In this document: positions 32,379-41,036 of the stretch, one piece after another
How the letters are laid out: each line of letters starts with the position of its first letter
How positions within the stretch are numbered: position 1 is the stretch's first letter
NCBI RefSeq assembly: GCF_014472415.1
Contig: NZ_JACSZV010000044.1
Coordinates: forward strand, 1 to 55,353
Reading direction: 5' to 3'
DNA: 55,353 bases
Source: Pseudomonas sp. N40(2020)
GTDB taxonomy: Bacteria; Pseudomonadota; Gammaproteobacteria; Pseudomonadales; Pseudomonadaceae
The notes under the pieces: model-generated
Seen by the model: only the letters and a program-made list of their open reading frames with translations
Database searches by the model: none
Told to the model about the DNA's origin: nothing
Position numbers and translations under genes: made by a program

Positions 32379-33200
32379 ATGCCGCGTTTTCTGGCTCCAT
32401 TGTTTTTACTCTGTCTGACCTTCAACGCCCACGCCGACAGTTACATCACCCGGCTGCTGAACAAACCGGTGCCGGGCGGCGTGGCGGTGGTTGATCTGGG
32501 CGCTGCCGCTCAAGCGCCGAAAGCCACCTATCAGGGCAAACCGGTGTTAGTGGTCAAAGAGCAGAACAACTGGCTGGCGATTGTCGGCGTGCCACTGACC
32601 GTCAAACCGGGATCGCAGCAAATCAGCAGTGGCGGGCGTAATCTGCCGTTCACGGTCGGCAACAAAAAATATCCGGAACAGCGCATTACCCTGAAGAACA
32701 CCCAACAGGTCAATCCAAACCCGGCCAACCTCAAACGCATCGAAGGCGAACTGGCCGAGCAGATCAAGGCCTACCGCAGCTTCAGCCCGAACACGCCGAG
32801 CAACCTGTTGCTGGACAAACCGGTCAACGGGCCACTGTCGAGCAAGTTTGGTGTGCGCCGCTTCTTCAACGGCGAAGAGCGCAATCCGCACGCAGGCCTG
32901 GACTTCGCGGTGCCGGCAGGCACGCCAATCAAGACCCCGGCGGCGGGTAAGGTGATTCTGACCGGTAGCTACTTCTTCAACGGCAATACGGTGTTTGTCG
33001 ACCACGGTCAGGGCTTTATCAGCATGTTCTGCCATATGTCGAAGATTGATGTGAAGGTGGGTGATCAAGTGGCGCGGGGGGCAGTGGTGGGCAAGGTCGG
33101 CTCGACTGGCCGGGCGACCGGGCCGCATATGCACTGGAATATCAGCCTGAATGATGCGCGGGTGGATCCGGCGATTTTCATTGGCGCGTTCCAGCCCTGA
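32379..33200 (+). CDS. M23 family metallopeptidase, secreted
   Basis: A 273-residue precursor with signal peptide MPRFLAPLFLLCLTFNAHA, an N-terminal beta-rich region (about 20-130), and a LytM/M23 domain (about 150-265). The zinc ligands are visible as HAGLD (His and Asp) and the HMHW motif (GPHMHWNIS); the auxiliary FCHMS His is also present. All key residues are kept, so it is probably an active periplasmic peptidoglycan endopeptidase rather than a NlpD/EnvC-like activator. It is adjacent to xseA with a 3-base gap. The REPIN after its stop probably ends the mRNA. Confidence 0.88.
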   Translation: MPRFLAPLFLLCLTFNAHADSYITRLLNKPVPGGVAVVDLGAAAQAPKATYQGKPVLVVKEQNNWLAIVGVPLTVKPGSQQISSGGRNLPFTVGNKKYPEQRITLKNTQQVNPNPANLKRIEGELAEQIKAYRSFSPNTPSNLLLDKPVNGPLSSKFGVRRFFNGEERNPHAGLDFAVPAGTPIKTPAAGKVILTGSYFFNGNTVFVDHGQGFISMFCHMSKIDVKVGDQVARGAVVGKVGSTGRATGPHMHWNISLNDARVDPAIFIGAFQP

Positions 33201-33225
33201 TTTATTCAGTGAAGCTTCTGGCCTC

Positions 33226-33301
33226 ATCGCGAGCAGGCTCACTCCTACAGTTGATCGTGTTCACAACACAACTCCCCTGTAGGAGTGAGCTTGCTCGCGA
33301 T
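33226..33301. repeat. REPIN (CGCGAGCAGGCTCACTCCTACAG type)
   Basis: Arms ATCGCGAGCAGGCTCACTCC and GGAGTGAGCTTGCTCGCGAT flank about 35 bases. It lies after the M23 peptidase stop. The following 160 bases up to the leuA promoter are T/C-rich, and no gene is seen there. Confidence 0.9.
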
Positions 33302-33461
33302 AGCGGCCTATTCCCCACCGCAAATACCGCTGAAACCCACCTCTTTCAATTGCGCCCCCATCAAACCCTGCGCAAAAATCCAGACACTCTCTGGCTTATC
33401 ACACAATAAAATCGCGCAAACCCTCTCTTTTCGAGTATTCCTCTCAATTTTTTTCGACTGC

Positions 33462-33490
33462 TTGCCATCCTCCCCACCCGCGGTTAGGGT
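33462..33490 (+). promoter_or_regulatory. leuA leader promoter
   Basis: TTGCCA (33462-33467), a 17-base spacer and TAGGGT (33485-33490). The predicted transcription start falls at about 33497-33498, on the first base of the leader-peptide ATG. Confidence 0.6.
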
Positions 33491-33497
33491 TGAAAGC

Positions 33498-33575
33498 ATG
33501 AAAACCTCTCACACCCTTATTCAGCTTCGCCAGCACCGCAGCCTGTGCCTCGTCAGCGCACGACTGCCGGGCTGA
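33498..33575 (+). CDS. leuA leader peptide
   Basis: A 25-codon frame (MKTSHTLIQLRQ, then HRSLCLVSARLPG) ending in TGA. Five of 25 codons are Leu (CTT, CTT, CTG, CTC, CTG), with one Ile and one Val. It ends 89 bases before the leuA ATG. I infer an attenuation-type leader that senses leucyl-tRNA. A GGCCG/CGGCC hairpin sits between it and leuA, but no textbook terminator is visible, so control could be translational. The likely start site is at the ATG, so it may be read from a leaderless mRNA. Confidence 0.65.
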   Translation: MKTSHTLIQLRQHRSLCLVSARLPG

Positions 33576-33664
33576 ATCGCTGCGCCTCGTCCCACGCTTT
33601 TCCAAGAACATTCGTTCCACCGGCAGGCCGCCTCTTTTCGGCCCAGACAATAAGGAATTTCCCG

Positions 33665-35344
33665 ATGAGCATGCTCAAAGATCCGTCCTCCAAGTACCGC
33701 GCGTTCCCCGTCATCAATCTGCCGGATCGCACCTGGCCGTCGAAAACCATCGACGCCGCGCCGATCTGGTGCAGCTCCGACCTGCGTGACGGCAACCAGT
33801 CGCTGATCGAGCCGATGGATGCAGTGAAAAAGCTGCGCTTCTGGAAGACCCTGGTGCAAGTGGGCGTGAAGGAAATCGAGGCCTCGTTCCCGGCCGCATC
33901 GCAAACCGACTTCGACTTCGTCCGAACCTTGATCGAAGACGGCCACATCCCGGACGACACCACCATTCAGGTGCTGACCCAGGGTCGTGAAGATTTGATC
34001 GAGCGCACCTTCGAATCCCTGCGTGGTGCGAAGAAAGCCATCGTTCACCTGTACAACGCCACCTCGCCTTCTTTCCGTCGCATCGTCTTCAATCAGGACA
34101 AGGACGGCATCAAGGCCATCGCGGTCAACGCCGCCAAACTGTTCGTCAAATACGCAGCGATGCAGCCGGACACCGAGTGGACCTTTGAGTACTCGCCGGA
34201 AACCTTCAGCGCCACTGAGCTGGAGTTCGCCAAGGAAGTCTGTGACGCGGTGATCGAGGTCTGGAACCCGACGCCTGAACACAAGATGATCCTCAACCTG
34301 CCGGCCACCGTTGAGTGCGCGACCCCGAACATCTACGCCGACCAGATCGAATGGTTCGGCCGTAACATCAACCGTCGTGACAGCGTCATCATCAGCCTGC
34401 ACACCCACAACGACCGTGGTACCGGCGTGGCTGCCACCGAGCTGGGCCTGATGGCAGGCGCCGACCGTGTCGAAGGCTGCCTGTTCGGCAACGGCGAGCG
34501 TACCGGTAACGTCGACCTCGTCACCGTCGCACTGAACATGTACACCCAAGGCCTCGACCCTCAACTGGACTTCTCCGACATCGACGGCGTGCGCAAAGTC
34601 GTCGAAGAGTGCAACCAGATCCAGGTTCACCCACGTCACCCGTACGTTGGCGACCTGGTCCACACCGCGTTCTCCGGCTCCCACCAGGATGCGATCCGCA
34701 AGGGCTTCTCCCAGCAGAAACCGGACGCTTTGTGGGAAGTGCCGTACTTGCCGATCGACCCGGCCGACATTGGCCGCAGCTACGAGGCGGTGATCCGCGT
34801 CAACAGCCAGTCGGGCAAGGGCGGCATCGCTTACTTGCTGGAGCAGGAGTACGGCATCAGCCTGCCGCGTCGCATGCAGATCGAGTTCAGCCAAGTCGTG
34901 CAGCGTGAAACCGACCGCCTGGGCCTGGAAATGACCGCCAAGCAGATTCACTCGCTGTTGATCAGTGAATACCTGCAAGCCAACACCCCGTACGCGCTGG
35001 TCAGCCATCGCCTGCAGGAAGAAAACGGCAACAGCGCCGTCGAAGTGGAAGTGGCGAGCAAGGGTCAGGGCGAAACCAACCTGCACTGGCGTGGCAAGGG
35101 CAACGGTGCGCTGGAAGCACTGGTGGCCGGCTTGCCGATTCCGGTGGAGATCATGGACTACAACGAACACGCGATCGGCGCGGGCACTAACGCCAAAGCA
35201 GCGGCTTACATCGAGCTGCGTGTAAATGGTGAACGTGCAGTACACGGCGTGGGCATCGATGAAAACATCACCACCGCCAGCTTCAAGGCGCTGTTCAGTG
35301 CACTGAACCGCTCGTTGAGCCAGCCGGAAGCGAAAGCGGCTTAA
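33665..35344 (+). CDS. leuA: 2-isopropylmalate synthase
   Basis: A 559-residue enzyme for the first committed step of leucine synthesis (acetyl-CoA plus 2-ketoisovalerate). The TIM barrel carries the substrate motif RDGNQ near residue 44 and the metal motif HTHNDRG near 247; the C-terminal LeuA dimer/allosteric domain (about 430-555) binds leucine. It belongs to the longer class with MSMLKDPSSKYRAF at the start, as in actinobacteria and pseudomonads. AAGGAA precedes ATG 33665. A leader peptide precedes it, and a strong bidirectional terminator follows. Confidence 0.95.
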   Translation: MSMLKDPSSKYRAFPVINLPDRTWPSKTIDAAPIWCSSDLRDGNQSLIEPMDAVKKLRFWKTLVQVGVKEIEASFPAASQTDFDFVRTLIEDGHIPDDTTIQVLTQGREDLIERTFESLRGAKKAIVHLYNATSPSFRRIVFNQDKDGIKAIAVNAAKLFVKYAAMQPDTEWTFEYSPETFSATELEFAKEVCDAVIEVWNPTPEHKMILNLPATVECATPNIYADQIEWFGRNINRRDSVIISLHTHNDRGTGVAATELGLMAGADRVEGCLFGNGERTGNVDLVTVALNMYTQGLDPQLDFSDIDGVRKVVEECNQIQVHPRHPYVGDLVHTAFSGSHQDAIRKGFSQQKPDALWEVPYLPIDPADIGRSYEAVIRVNSQSGKGGIAYLLEQEYGISLPRRMQIEFSQVVQRETDRLGLEMTAKQIHSLLISEYLQANTPYALVSHRLQEENGNSAVEVEVASKGQGETNLHWRGKGNGALEALVAGLPIPVEIMDYNEHAIGAGTNAKAAAYIELRVNGERAVHGVGIDENITTASFKALFSALNRSLSQPEAKAA

Positions 35345-35360
35345 TCGACTGCTGAAATGC

Positions 35361-35396
35361 AAAAGGCCCCGGAGTGCGAACTCCGGGGCCATTTTT
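35361..35396. terminator. Bidirectional terminator of leuA and the omega-amidase gene
   Basis: Stem GGCCCCGGAG (35365-35374) / CTCCGGGGCC (35381-35390) with a TGCGAA loop. It has ATTTTT on the plus side and TTTT on the minus side, between convergent genes. Confidence 0.9.
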
Positions 35397-35397
35397 G

Positions 35398-35430
35398 CGA
35401 TCGTTCCCATGCTCCGCGTGGGAACGATCG
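35398..35430. repeat. Short palindromic repeat (GATCGTTCCCA type)
   Basis: CGATCGTTCCCA and TGGGAACGATCG arms around GCTCCGCG. It is a minimal version of the longer repeat at 37475-37586. Confidence 0.75.
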
Positions 35431-35436
35431 GATGCC

Positions 35437-36228
35437 TCAAGTGAACTCGAAAGTATCCGCGTCCAGATTCGCCGGAAAACGCTCGCGATAAGCCGCCAGT
35501 GGCGCCGCTTCCAGCACAACCTTGAATACGCCATCAGCCTCCCCCGCCGCCAGCAACGTCTCACCCTGGAAATCCAGCACCTGACTGTCTCCCGTGTAGG
35601 CGAAACCCTTGCCATCGGTACCGACACGATTGACCGCCGCCACGTAGCAGAGGTTTTCGATGGCCCGGGCCGGCAACAGACGATTCCAGTGCAGACGACG
35701 CGCGCCGGGCCAGTTGGCGGTGTAGAGCAGCAGATCGGTGTCTTGCGCATCCCGGCTCCACACCGGGAAGCGCAGGTCATAGCAAATCAGCGGCCGAATC
35801 CGCCAGCCCTTGAGTTCGAACTGCACCTGGCGCTCGCCGGGGGTGTAATGGTTGTGCTCGCCGGCCATGCGGAACAGATGGCGCTTGTCGTAATGCAGCA
35901 CTTCACCGTCGGGCCGCGCCCACAACAGGCGATTGCGATGGCTACCGTCGGCGGCCTGAATAATGACACTGCCGGTGATCACCGCGTTGAGCTTCGCCGA
36001 CTGAACCCGCAGCCATTTGCTGGTCGGGCCGTTCTCGGCTTCGGCGAGGGTTTCTGATTCCATGGAAAAACCGGTGGTGAACATCTCCGGCAGGATAATC
36101 AGATCCGCCCCCCGCGCCTGCTCCAGCAACACATCGAAATGCTCGAGATTGGCCTGACGATCATGCCAGGCCAGGCTGGTCTGGATCAGCGCCAGATTGA
36201 GATCGGGCAACATACTCAGATCACGCAT
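35437..36228 (-). CDS. Omega-amidase, YafV/Nit2-type carbon-nitrogen hydrolase
   Basis: A 263-residue nitrilase-superfamily enzyme with the catalytic triad Glu48 (ILPEMFTTG), Lys115 (HYDKRHLF) and Cys149 (ICYDLRFP). Family members hydrolyse alpha-ketoglutaramate or alpha-ketosuccinamate to the keto acid and ammonia. It overlaps the end of the aminotransferase gene by 13 bases when started at ATG 36228; an alternative ATG at 36213 leaves a 2-base gap. The pairing fits methionine salvage, where glutamine transamination makes alpha-ketoglutaramate that this enzyme removes. Confidence 0.87.
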   Translation of the reverse strand: MRDLSMLPDLNLALIQTSLAWHDRQANLEHFDVLLEQARGADLIILPEMFTTGFSMESETLAEAENGPTSKWLRVQSAKLNAVITGSVIIQAADGSHRNRLLWARPDGEVLHYDKRHLFRMAGEHNHYTPGERQVQFELKGWRIRPLICYDLRFPVWSRDAQDTDLLLYTANWPGARRLHWNRLLPARAIENLCYVAAVNRVGTDGKGFAYTGDSQVLDFQGETLLAAGEADGVFKVVLEAAPLAAYRERFPANLDADTFEFT

Positions 36229-37364
36229 AGTTTTGCCGCCGCTTCGCGCAGCGTCTCCTCGCGTTTGGCAAAGCACAGACGCACCAGGCGCTGGCCTTCG
36301 GGTGGGCTCTGATAGAACACCGACACCGGAATGCTCGCCACGCCGTGTTCGCGGGTCATCCACATGGCCATCTCGACATCGTTCAGGTCGGGACGGATCT
36401 GCGAGTAATCGACCAGTTGGAAATAAGTACCGGTGACCCGGGTAAAGCTGAATCGCGACGGTGCCAGCAGATCGCAGAACAGATCGCGTTTGGCCTGATA
36501 GAAGCCCGGCAACTCTTCGACGTGCTCCGGGTGCTCGGCCATGTAATCAGCCAAGGCATATTGCAGCGGCGTGACGCCGCAGAAACTCACGTACTGATGC
36601 ACTTTGCGCAATTCGGCAGTCAGCGCTGGCGGCGCGACAACATAACCGGTTTTCCAGCCAGTGACGTGATAGGTCTTGCCGAACGAGCTGACCACGAAGG
36701 CGCGTTGATACAGCTCTTCGTGAGCGAGCACGCTGACATGCGTCACGCCGTCGAATACCAGATGTTCATAAACTTCATCGCTGATCAGATAGATGTCGCG
36801 ATCGCGGATCAATGCGGCCAGTTGATCCAGCTCGGCACGGCTGATCAGGGCACCGCTCGGGTTGTGCGGGGTGTTGAGGACGATCATTCGCGTGCGCGGC
36901 GTGATGGCAGCGCTGAGTTGCTCGAAATCGATGGAAAAGTCGTCGCTTGCCAACTGCACATGCACGCAGCGACCGCCGGCCAGCTCCGTTGCAGGCTCAT
37001 AACTGTCGTAACACGGGTCGAAGACGATGACTTCGTCGCCGCTGTGGATAACTGCCTGAATCGCACAGAAGATCGCCTGGGTCGCTCCCGGCGTCACCGT
37101 CAGTTCGCTGTCAGCATCCACGCTCACGCCATAGCTGCGGACGATTTTTGCCGCGATCTGCTCGCGCAGCGCCGGCAGACCGGTCATCGGCGAATACTGG
37201 TTGTGGCCACTGGCAATATGCCGACCGACCGCATCGAGCAGGGACTGCGGGCCGTCGAAATCAGGAAAACCCTGGGACAGGTTGATGGCTCCGGTCTGCG
37301 CCGCGAGCTGAGACATCTGCGTGAAAATAGTGATGCCGACATTCGGCAGTTTACTGGTGATCAT
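36216..37364 (-). CDS. Methionine/glutamine aminotransferase, YbdL-like (PLP)
   Basis: A 382-residue fold-type I aminotransferase. PLP Lys230 lies in SSFGKTYH, the phosphate-binding GWKTGY follows, and NTPHNPSG (about 164-171) and SDEVYEH (195-201) bind cofactor and substrate. It resembles E. coli YbdL, which transaminates methionine and the keto acid KMTB. Start ATG 37364 (MITSKLPNVG) is chosen because upstream residues lie in terminator sequence. It overlaps the omega-amidase gene downstream, so the two are cotranscribed. Confidence 0.87.
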   Translation of the reverse strand: MITSKLPNVGITIFTQMSQLAAQTGAINLSQGFPDFDGPQSLLDAVGRHIASGHNQYSPMTGLPALREQIAAKIVRSYGVSVDADSELTVTPGATQAIFCAIQAVIHSGDEVIVFDPCYDSYEPATELAGGRCVHVQLASDDFSIDFEQLSAAITPRTRMIVLNTPHNPSGALISRAELDQLAALIRDRDIYLISDEVYEHLVFDGVTHVSVLAHEELYQRAFVVSSFGKTYHVTGWKTGYVVAPPALTAELRKVHQYVSFCGVTPLQYALADYMAEHPEHVEELPGFYQAKRDLFCDLLAPSRFSFTRVTGTYFQLVDYSQIRPDLNDVEMAMWMTREHGVASIPVSVFYQSPPEGQRLVRLCFAKREETLREAAAKLCVI

Positions 37365-37438
37365 CGGGGGATCCCTGCTCAACACCCGGCTCTGACGACG
37401 GCGCGGGAGAGCCCGAGAATAGCCCATCCGGCGCCCAT

Positions 37439-37470
37439 AAAAAAAGGGCGCCAACCGGCGCCCTTCTCTT
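37439..37470 (-). terminator. Terminator of the bamB-der transcription unit
   Basis: On the minus strand, AAGGGCGCC-GGTT-GGCGCCCTT is followed by a T run. It lies downstream of der and upstream of the aminotransferase gene. Confidence 0.85.
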
Positions 37471-37474
37471 TCAA

Positions 37475-37586
37475 TGATCGTTCCCACGCTCTGCGTGGGA
37501 ATGCAGCCTTGGACGCTCTGCGTCCGCAGCTTTTGTGACGCAGAGCGTCACGGGATACATTCCCACGCGGAGCATGGGAACGATCA
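37475..37586. repeat. Palindromic repeat (GATCGTTCCCACGC type)
   Basis: Ends TGATCGTTCCCACGCTCTGC and its complement, enclosing inner hairpins on GACGCTCTGCGTC. It sits between der and its terminator. No coding capacity. Confidence 0.8.
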
Positions 37587-37600
37587 AATGACCATCTCCA

Positions 37601-39070
37601 TCACTTCTTGTCGCGGCGCTTCTTGTCGGCTTTCTTGGTGTGCGACATCATCCGACGCTTCCTGTTGACCTGGCGGTCGGTCAGCGTGTTTTTGTTGCCT
37701 TCGTACGGGTTCTCGCCGCCCTTGAACTCGATGCGGATCGGCGTACCGACCAGCTTCAGCACACGACGGTAAGTGTTCTCCAGATAGCGCACATACGACT
37801 TCGGTACTTTCTCGATCTGGTTACCGTGGATCACGATGATCGGCGGGTTTGCACCACCCAAGTGGGCGTAACGCAGCTTGATCCGGCGGTTGTTGACCAT
37901 CGGTGGCGCGTGCTCCCCAACAGCGTCTTCCAGAATCTGGGTCAGACGGTTGGTCGGCCAGCGGGTGACCGCCGACTTGAACGAGTTCTGTACGGAAGCG
38001 TAGAGGTTGCCCACGCCAGTACCGTGCAGCGCCGAGATGAAGTGGATGTCGGCGTAGTCAACGAAGAACAGACGACGCTGCAGCTCGACCTTCACGAAGT
38101 CGCGTTCGCTCGGCGTCATGCCGTCCCACTTGTTGATCGCGATCACCAGCGCACGACCCGACTCGATGGCAAAGCCCAGCAGGTTGAGGTCGTGATCGAC
38201 CACACCTTCGCGGGCGTCCATCACGAAGATCACCACGTTGGCGTCTTTGATCGCCTGCAGGGTTTTGACCACGGAGAATTTTTCGACTTCTTCGTGGATC
38301 TTGCCGCGCTTGCGCACACCGGCGGTGTCGATCAGCGTGTACTTCTCTTCATTCCGTTCGAACGGGATGTAGATACTGTCACGGGTGGTGCCGGGCTGGT
38401 CATAGACGATTACCCGGTCTTCACCGAGCATGCGGTTGACCAGGGTCGACTTGCCAACGTTCGGACGACCGATGATGGCGATCTTGATCCCGTCTTTTTC
38501 GCTTGGGCCAGGAATGCGCTTGGCTTCCTCGCCTTCGGCAACGAGTTCTTCTTCGCCGTCTTCCGGCTCTTCTTCGTCTCTCGGGAAATCACCCAGGGCG
38601 ATTTCCAGCATCTGAGTGATGCCACGGCCGTGAGCACCCGCGATCGGAATCGCGTGCCCCATGCCCAACGGAGCAAATTCAGCGCGGGCCATTTCCGGGT
38701 CGATGTTGTCGACCTTGTTGGCAACCACGTAGGAGCGCTTGTTACGTTTGCGCAAGTGTTCGGCGATCATCTGGTCAGCGGCGGTAAAACCGGCCTTGGC
38801 ATCTACCAGGAACAGCACAACATCTGCTTCTTCAATGGCCAGCAGCGACTGCTCGGCCATTTTTTCGTCCATACCGTGCTCGTCACCGGAGATACCACCG
38901 GTGTCGACCAGAATGTAGGAACGCCCTTGCCACTTGGCCTCACCGTACTGGCGATCACGGGTCAGACCGGACAAGTCGCCGACGATGGCGTCGCGAGTCC
39001 TGGTCAGGCGGTTGAACAAGGTGGATTTGCCGACGTTCGGTCGGCCCACCAGGGCGATTACGGGAACCAT
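37601..39070 (-). CDS. der: Ribosome biogenesis GTPase Der
   Basis: A 489-residue protein with two tandem GTPase domains, each with GRPNVGKST (near residues 9 and 200), followed by a KH-like RNA-binding domain and a very basic C-terminus. It acts in maturation of the 50S ribosomal subunit. Between the G domains lies an acidic linker (EEPEDGEEELV). Start ATG 39070 places MVPVIALVGRPN at the N-terminus as in homologues. It follows bamB with a hairpin between them. Confidence 0.97.
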   Translation of the reverse strand: MVPVIALVGRPNVGKSTLFNRLTRTRDAIVGDLSGLTRDRQYGEAKWQGRSYILVDTGGISGDEHGMDEKMAEQSLLAIEEADVVLFLVDAKAGFTAADQMIAEHLRKRNKRSYVVANKVDNIDPEMARAEFAPLGMGHAIPIAGAHGRGITQMLEIALGDFPRDEEEPEDGEEELVAEGEEAKRIPGPSEKDGIKIAIIGRPNVGKSTLVNRMLGEDRVIVYDQPGTTRDSIYIPFERNEEKYTLIDTAGVRKRGKIHEEVEKFSVVKTLQAIKDANVVIFVMDAREGVVDHDLNLLGFAIESGRALVIAINKWDGMTPSERDFVKVELQRRLFFVDYADIHFISALHGTGVGNLYASVQNSFKSAVTRWPTNRLTQILEDAVGEHAPPMVNNRRIKLRYAHLGGANPPIIVIHGNQIEKVPKSYVRYLENTYRRVLKLVGTPIRIEFKGGENPYEGNKNTLTDRQVNRKRRMMSHTKKADKKRRDKK

Positions 39071-39103
39071 GCGGCTCTCCACTTCGTTATTTCAGAAAAT
39101 ACA

Positions 39104-39127
39104 AAAGCCGCTGCTAGGCAGCGGCTG
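39104..39127 (-). terminator. Hairpin/terminator after bamB
   Basis: AGCCGCTGC / GCAGCGGCT with a 3-base loop, followed on the minus strand by TTTTGTATTTT. Partial read-through into der is plausible. A fragment of a CTCCCACA-type REP lies beside it at 39142-39170. Confidence 0.7.
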
Positions 39128-39209
39128 GTGCTCGGGGCAACACTGTGGGGGCGAACAGGTTCACTCCCACAAGTGAAGCTGCCTGGGGTGTTATCCCCAA
39201 GCATAGTTG

Positions 39210-40361
39210 TTACTTGATGGTCAGGGCTTCCAGTTTGCCGCTGTTGCCATACACATAAATCGTGTCACCCACCACCAGCGGACGGGCACGCAGGCCGTCG
39301 CTGTCGATGCGCTCGCGGCCGACGAAACGACCGTCAACCTGACTTAGCAGATGCAGATAACCTTCCAGGTCACCCACAGCCACGTAGCTGGAGAACACTT
39401 CCGGAGCCGACAGTTGACGGCGAGCCAGCGAGTCGTTGCTCCACAGCGCGGTGGTGGAACGCTCGTCGACGCCTTCAACGGTGCCCGAAGACAGGCTCAC
39501 GTAAACACTGCCGAAACCCTGAGCGATACCGGCGTAGCTCGACGCATCGCGCTGCCAGAGTTGACGACCGCTTTCCAAATCCAGTGCCGCAACGCGACCC
39601 TGATAGCTGGCAACGTACAGTGTGCCGCCGGAAAGCAGCAGACCGCCATCGATGTCTACAACGCGTTCCAGTTCCGAACGACCCTGTGGAATCGCGATGC
39701 GTTGTTCCCACACCGGTACGCCGTTGGAAATGTCCAGAGCGACCACTTTACCGGTCGACAGACCCGCCACCGCGAGGCGGTTGGTCACCAGCGGTGCACT
39801 GGTGCCACGCAGGGTAAGAACGGCCGGAGTGCTGTCATACACCCAGCGTTGAGTACCGGTGGAGGCATCCAGACCGATCAGACGATCGTCCTGAGTCTGC
39901 ACCACCACCACGTCGCCGTTGTTGGCCGGCGGCGCGAGGACTTCGCTGTTCACGCGAGCACGCCACTTCTCTTCACCGTTGATGGTGTCCAGAGCGACGA
40001 CTTCGCCACGCAGCGTACCGATCAGAACCAGACCGTAACCCACGCCAACGGCGCCGGAGACAGGCAGTTCGAGATCCTGTTTCCATTTCACGTCGCCGTT
40101 GCTGCGATCCATGGCCATCACCACGCCGGTCACATCGGCCGCGTAGATGGTGTCACCGTCGATCGCCGGCACCAGCATGTTGTAGGTTTCGCCCTGACCG
40201 TCACCGATCGAACGACTCCACTGCTTTTGCAGAACCACTTCTTCTTTGAAGTCGGTCAGCTCGGCCGGTGGCAATTCTTTTTTACTGTTGCTGCTGCAAC
40301 CCGCGGCCAGAAGGGCCAGAGCCAGCAATGCTGCATGCTTCCAACGGATCACGTCACGCAT
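39210..40361 (-). CDS. bamB: Outer-membrane assembly lipoprotein BamB
   Basis: A 383-residue precursor with lipoprotein signal (hydrophobic LLALALLAAGC, lipidated Cys22) and an eight-bladed beta-propeller built of PQQ-like repeats (W-x-D/E-x-T-G patterns such as NGDVKWKQ, NGEEKWRA, TGTQRWVYD). It is the scaffold subunit of the BAM complex at the periplasmic face of the outer membrane. ATG 40361 overlaps the end of yfgM by 8 bases; the frame extends further upstream but the signal peptide fixes the start. Confidence 0.95.
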   Translation of the reverse strand: MRDVIRWKHAALLALALLAAGCSSNSKKELPPAELTDFKEEVVLQKQWSRSIGDGQGETYNMLVPAIDGDTIYAADVTGVVMAMDRSNGDVKWKQDLELPVSGAVGVGYGLVLIGTLRGEVVALDTINGEEKWRARVNSEVLAPPANNGDVVVVQTQDDRLIGLDASTGTQRWVYDSTPAVLTLRGTSAPLVTNRLAVAGLSTGKVVALDISNGVPVWEQRIAIPQGRSELERVVDIDGGLLLSGGTLYVASYQGRVAALDLESGRQLWQRDASSYAGIAQGFGSVYVSLSSGTVEGVDERSTTALWSNDSLARRQLSAPEVFSSYVAVGDLEGYLHLLSQVDGRFVGRERIDSDGLRARPLVVGDTIYVYGNSGKLEALTIK

Positions 40362-40995
40362 CCCCTTTGGCCAGGTCGTCGAGCTTGATTTGAAGGCCAC
40401 CGACCGCCGCTTCATCCGACAGTGCCGCCTTGGCTTTTTGATACGCCTTGTTCGCGTCATCGGTACGGCCCAGCTGCACCAGCAGGTCGCCCTTGAGTTC
40501 TTCGCGAGTGGCCTGGAATGCTTTGTCGGCATCGCCATCGAGCAGCTTCAGGGCGTCTTCGGCCTTGTTCTGCGCGCCCAGCACCTGCGCCAGACGCTGA
40601 CGGGCGATTTCGCCCAGCGCCGGGTTGGCCGGTTTGTCGACGATGGCTTTCAGCTCGGTCGCCGCGTCATCCAGCTTGCCGCTGTCGACCGCAACCTTGG
40701 CCACGAACAGGCTGCCGTACTGCGCGTAGGCAGTGCCGCCGAACTCGCTGTTGAGCTTGCCGGCCAGATCCGCAACGCGGGCTGCGTCAGGCTTGCCGTC
40801 CGGGGTCAGCGTGGTTTCCAGCAGTTGCTGATAGAGCACCGAGGCGCCTTGCGACTGGTTGCCCTGATACTTGTGATAAGCCTGCCAGCCGAACACGATG
40901 ACCAGCGCCAACAGGCCGCCGGTGACCAGAGGTTTGCCGTTGCGTGTCCACCAGTCCTTCAAATCCGCCAACTGTTCGTCTTCGGTACTCGACAC
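40354..40995 (-). CDS. yfgM: YfgM-like tetratricopeptide membrane protein
   Basis: A 213-residue protein with a short cytoplasmic N-terminus, one membrane helix (about 24-41, PLVTGGLLALVIVFGWQAY) and a periplasmic TPR-like region. The E. coli homologue associates with SecYEG and the periplasmic chaperone network. The start is GTG (40995-40993). It lies between hisS and bamB, as in E. coli and PAO1. Confidence 0.87.
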   Translation of the reverse strand: MSSTEDEQLADLKDWWTRNGKPLVTGGLLALVIVFGWQAYHKYQGNQSQGASVLYQQLLETTLTPDGKPDAARVADLAGKLNSEFGGTAYAQYGSLFVAKVAVDSGKLDDAATELKAIVDKPANPALGEIARQRLAQVLGAQNKAEDALKLLDGDADKAFQATREELKGDLLVQLGRTDDANKAYQKAKAALSDEAAVGGLQIKLDDLAKGDA

Positions 40996-41036
40996 CCCAA
41001 TACTCCTTAATCGCTAAATCGGCTGTTAAGACAGCT

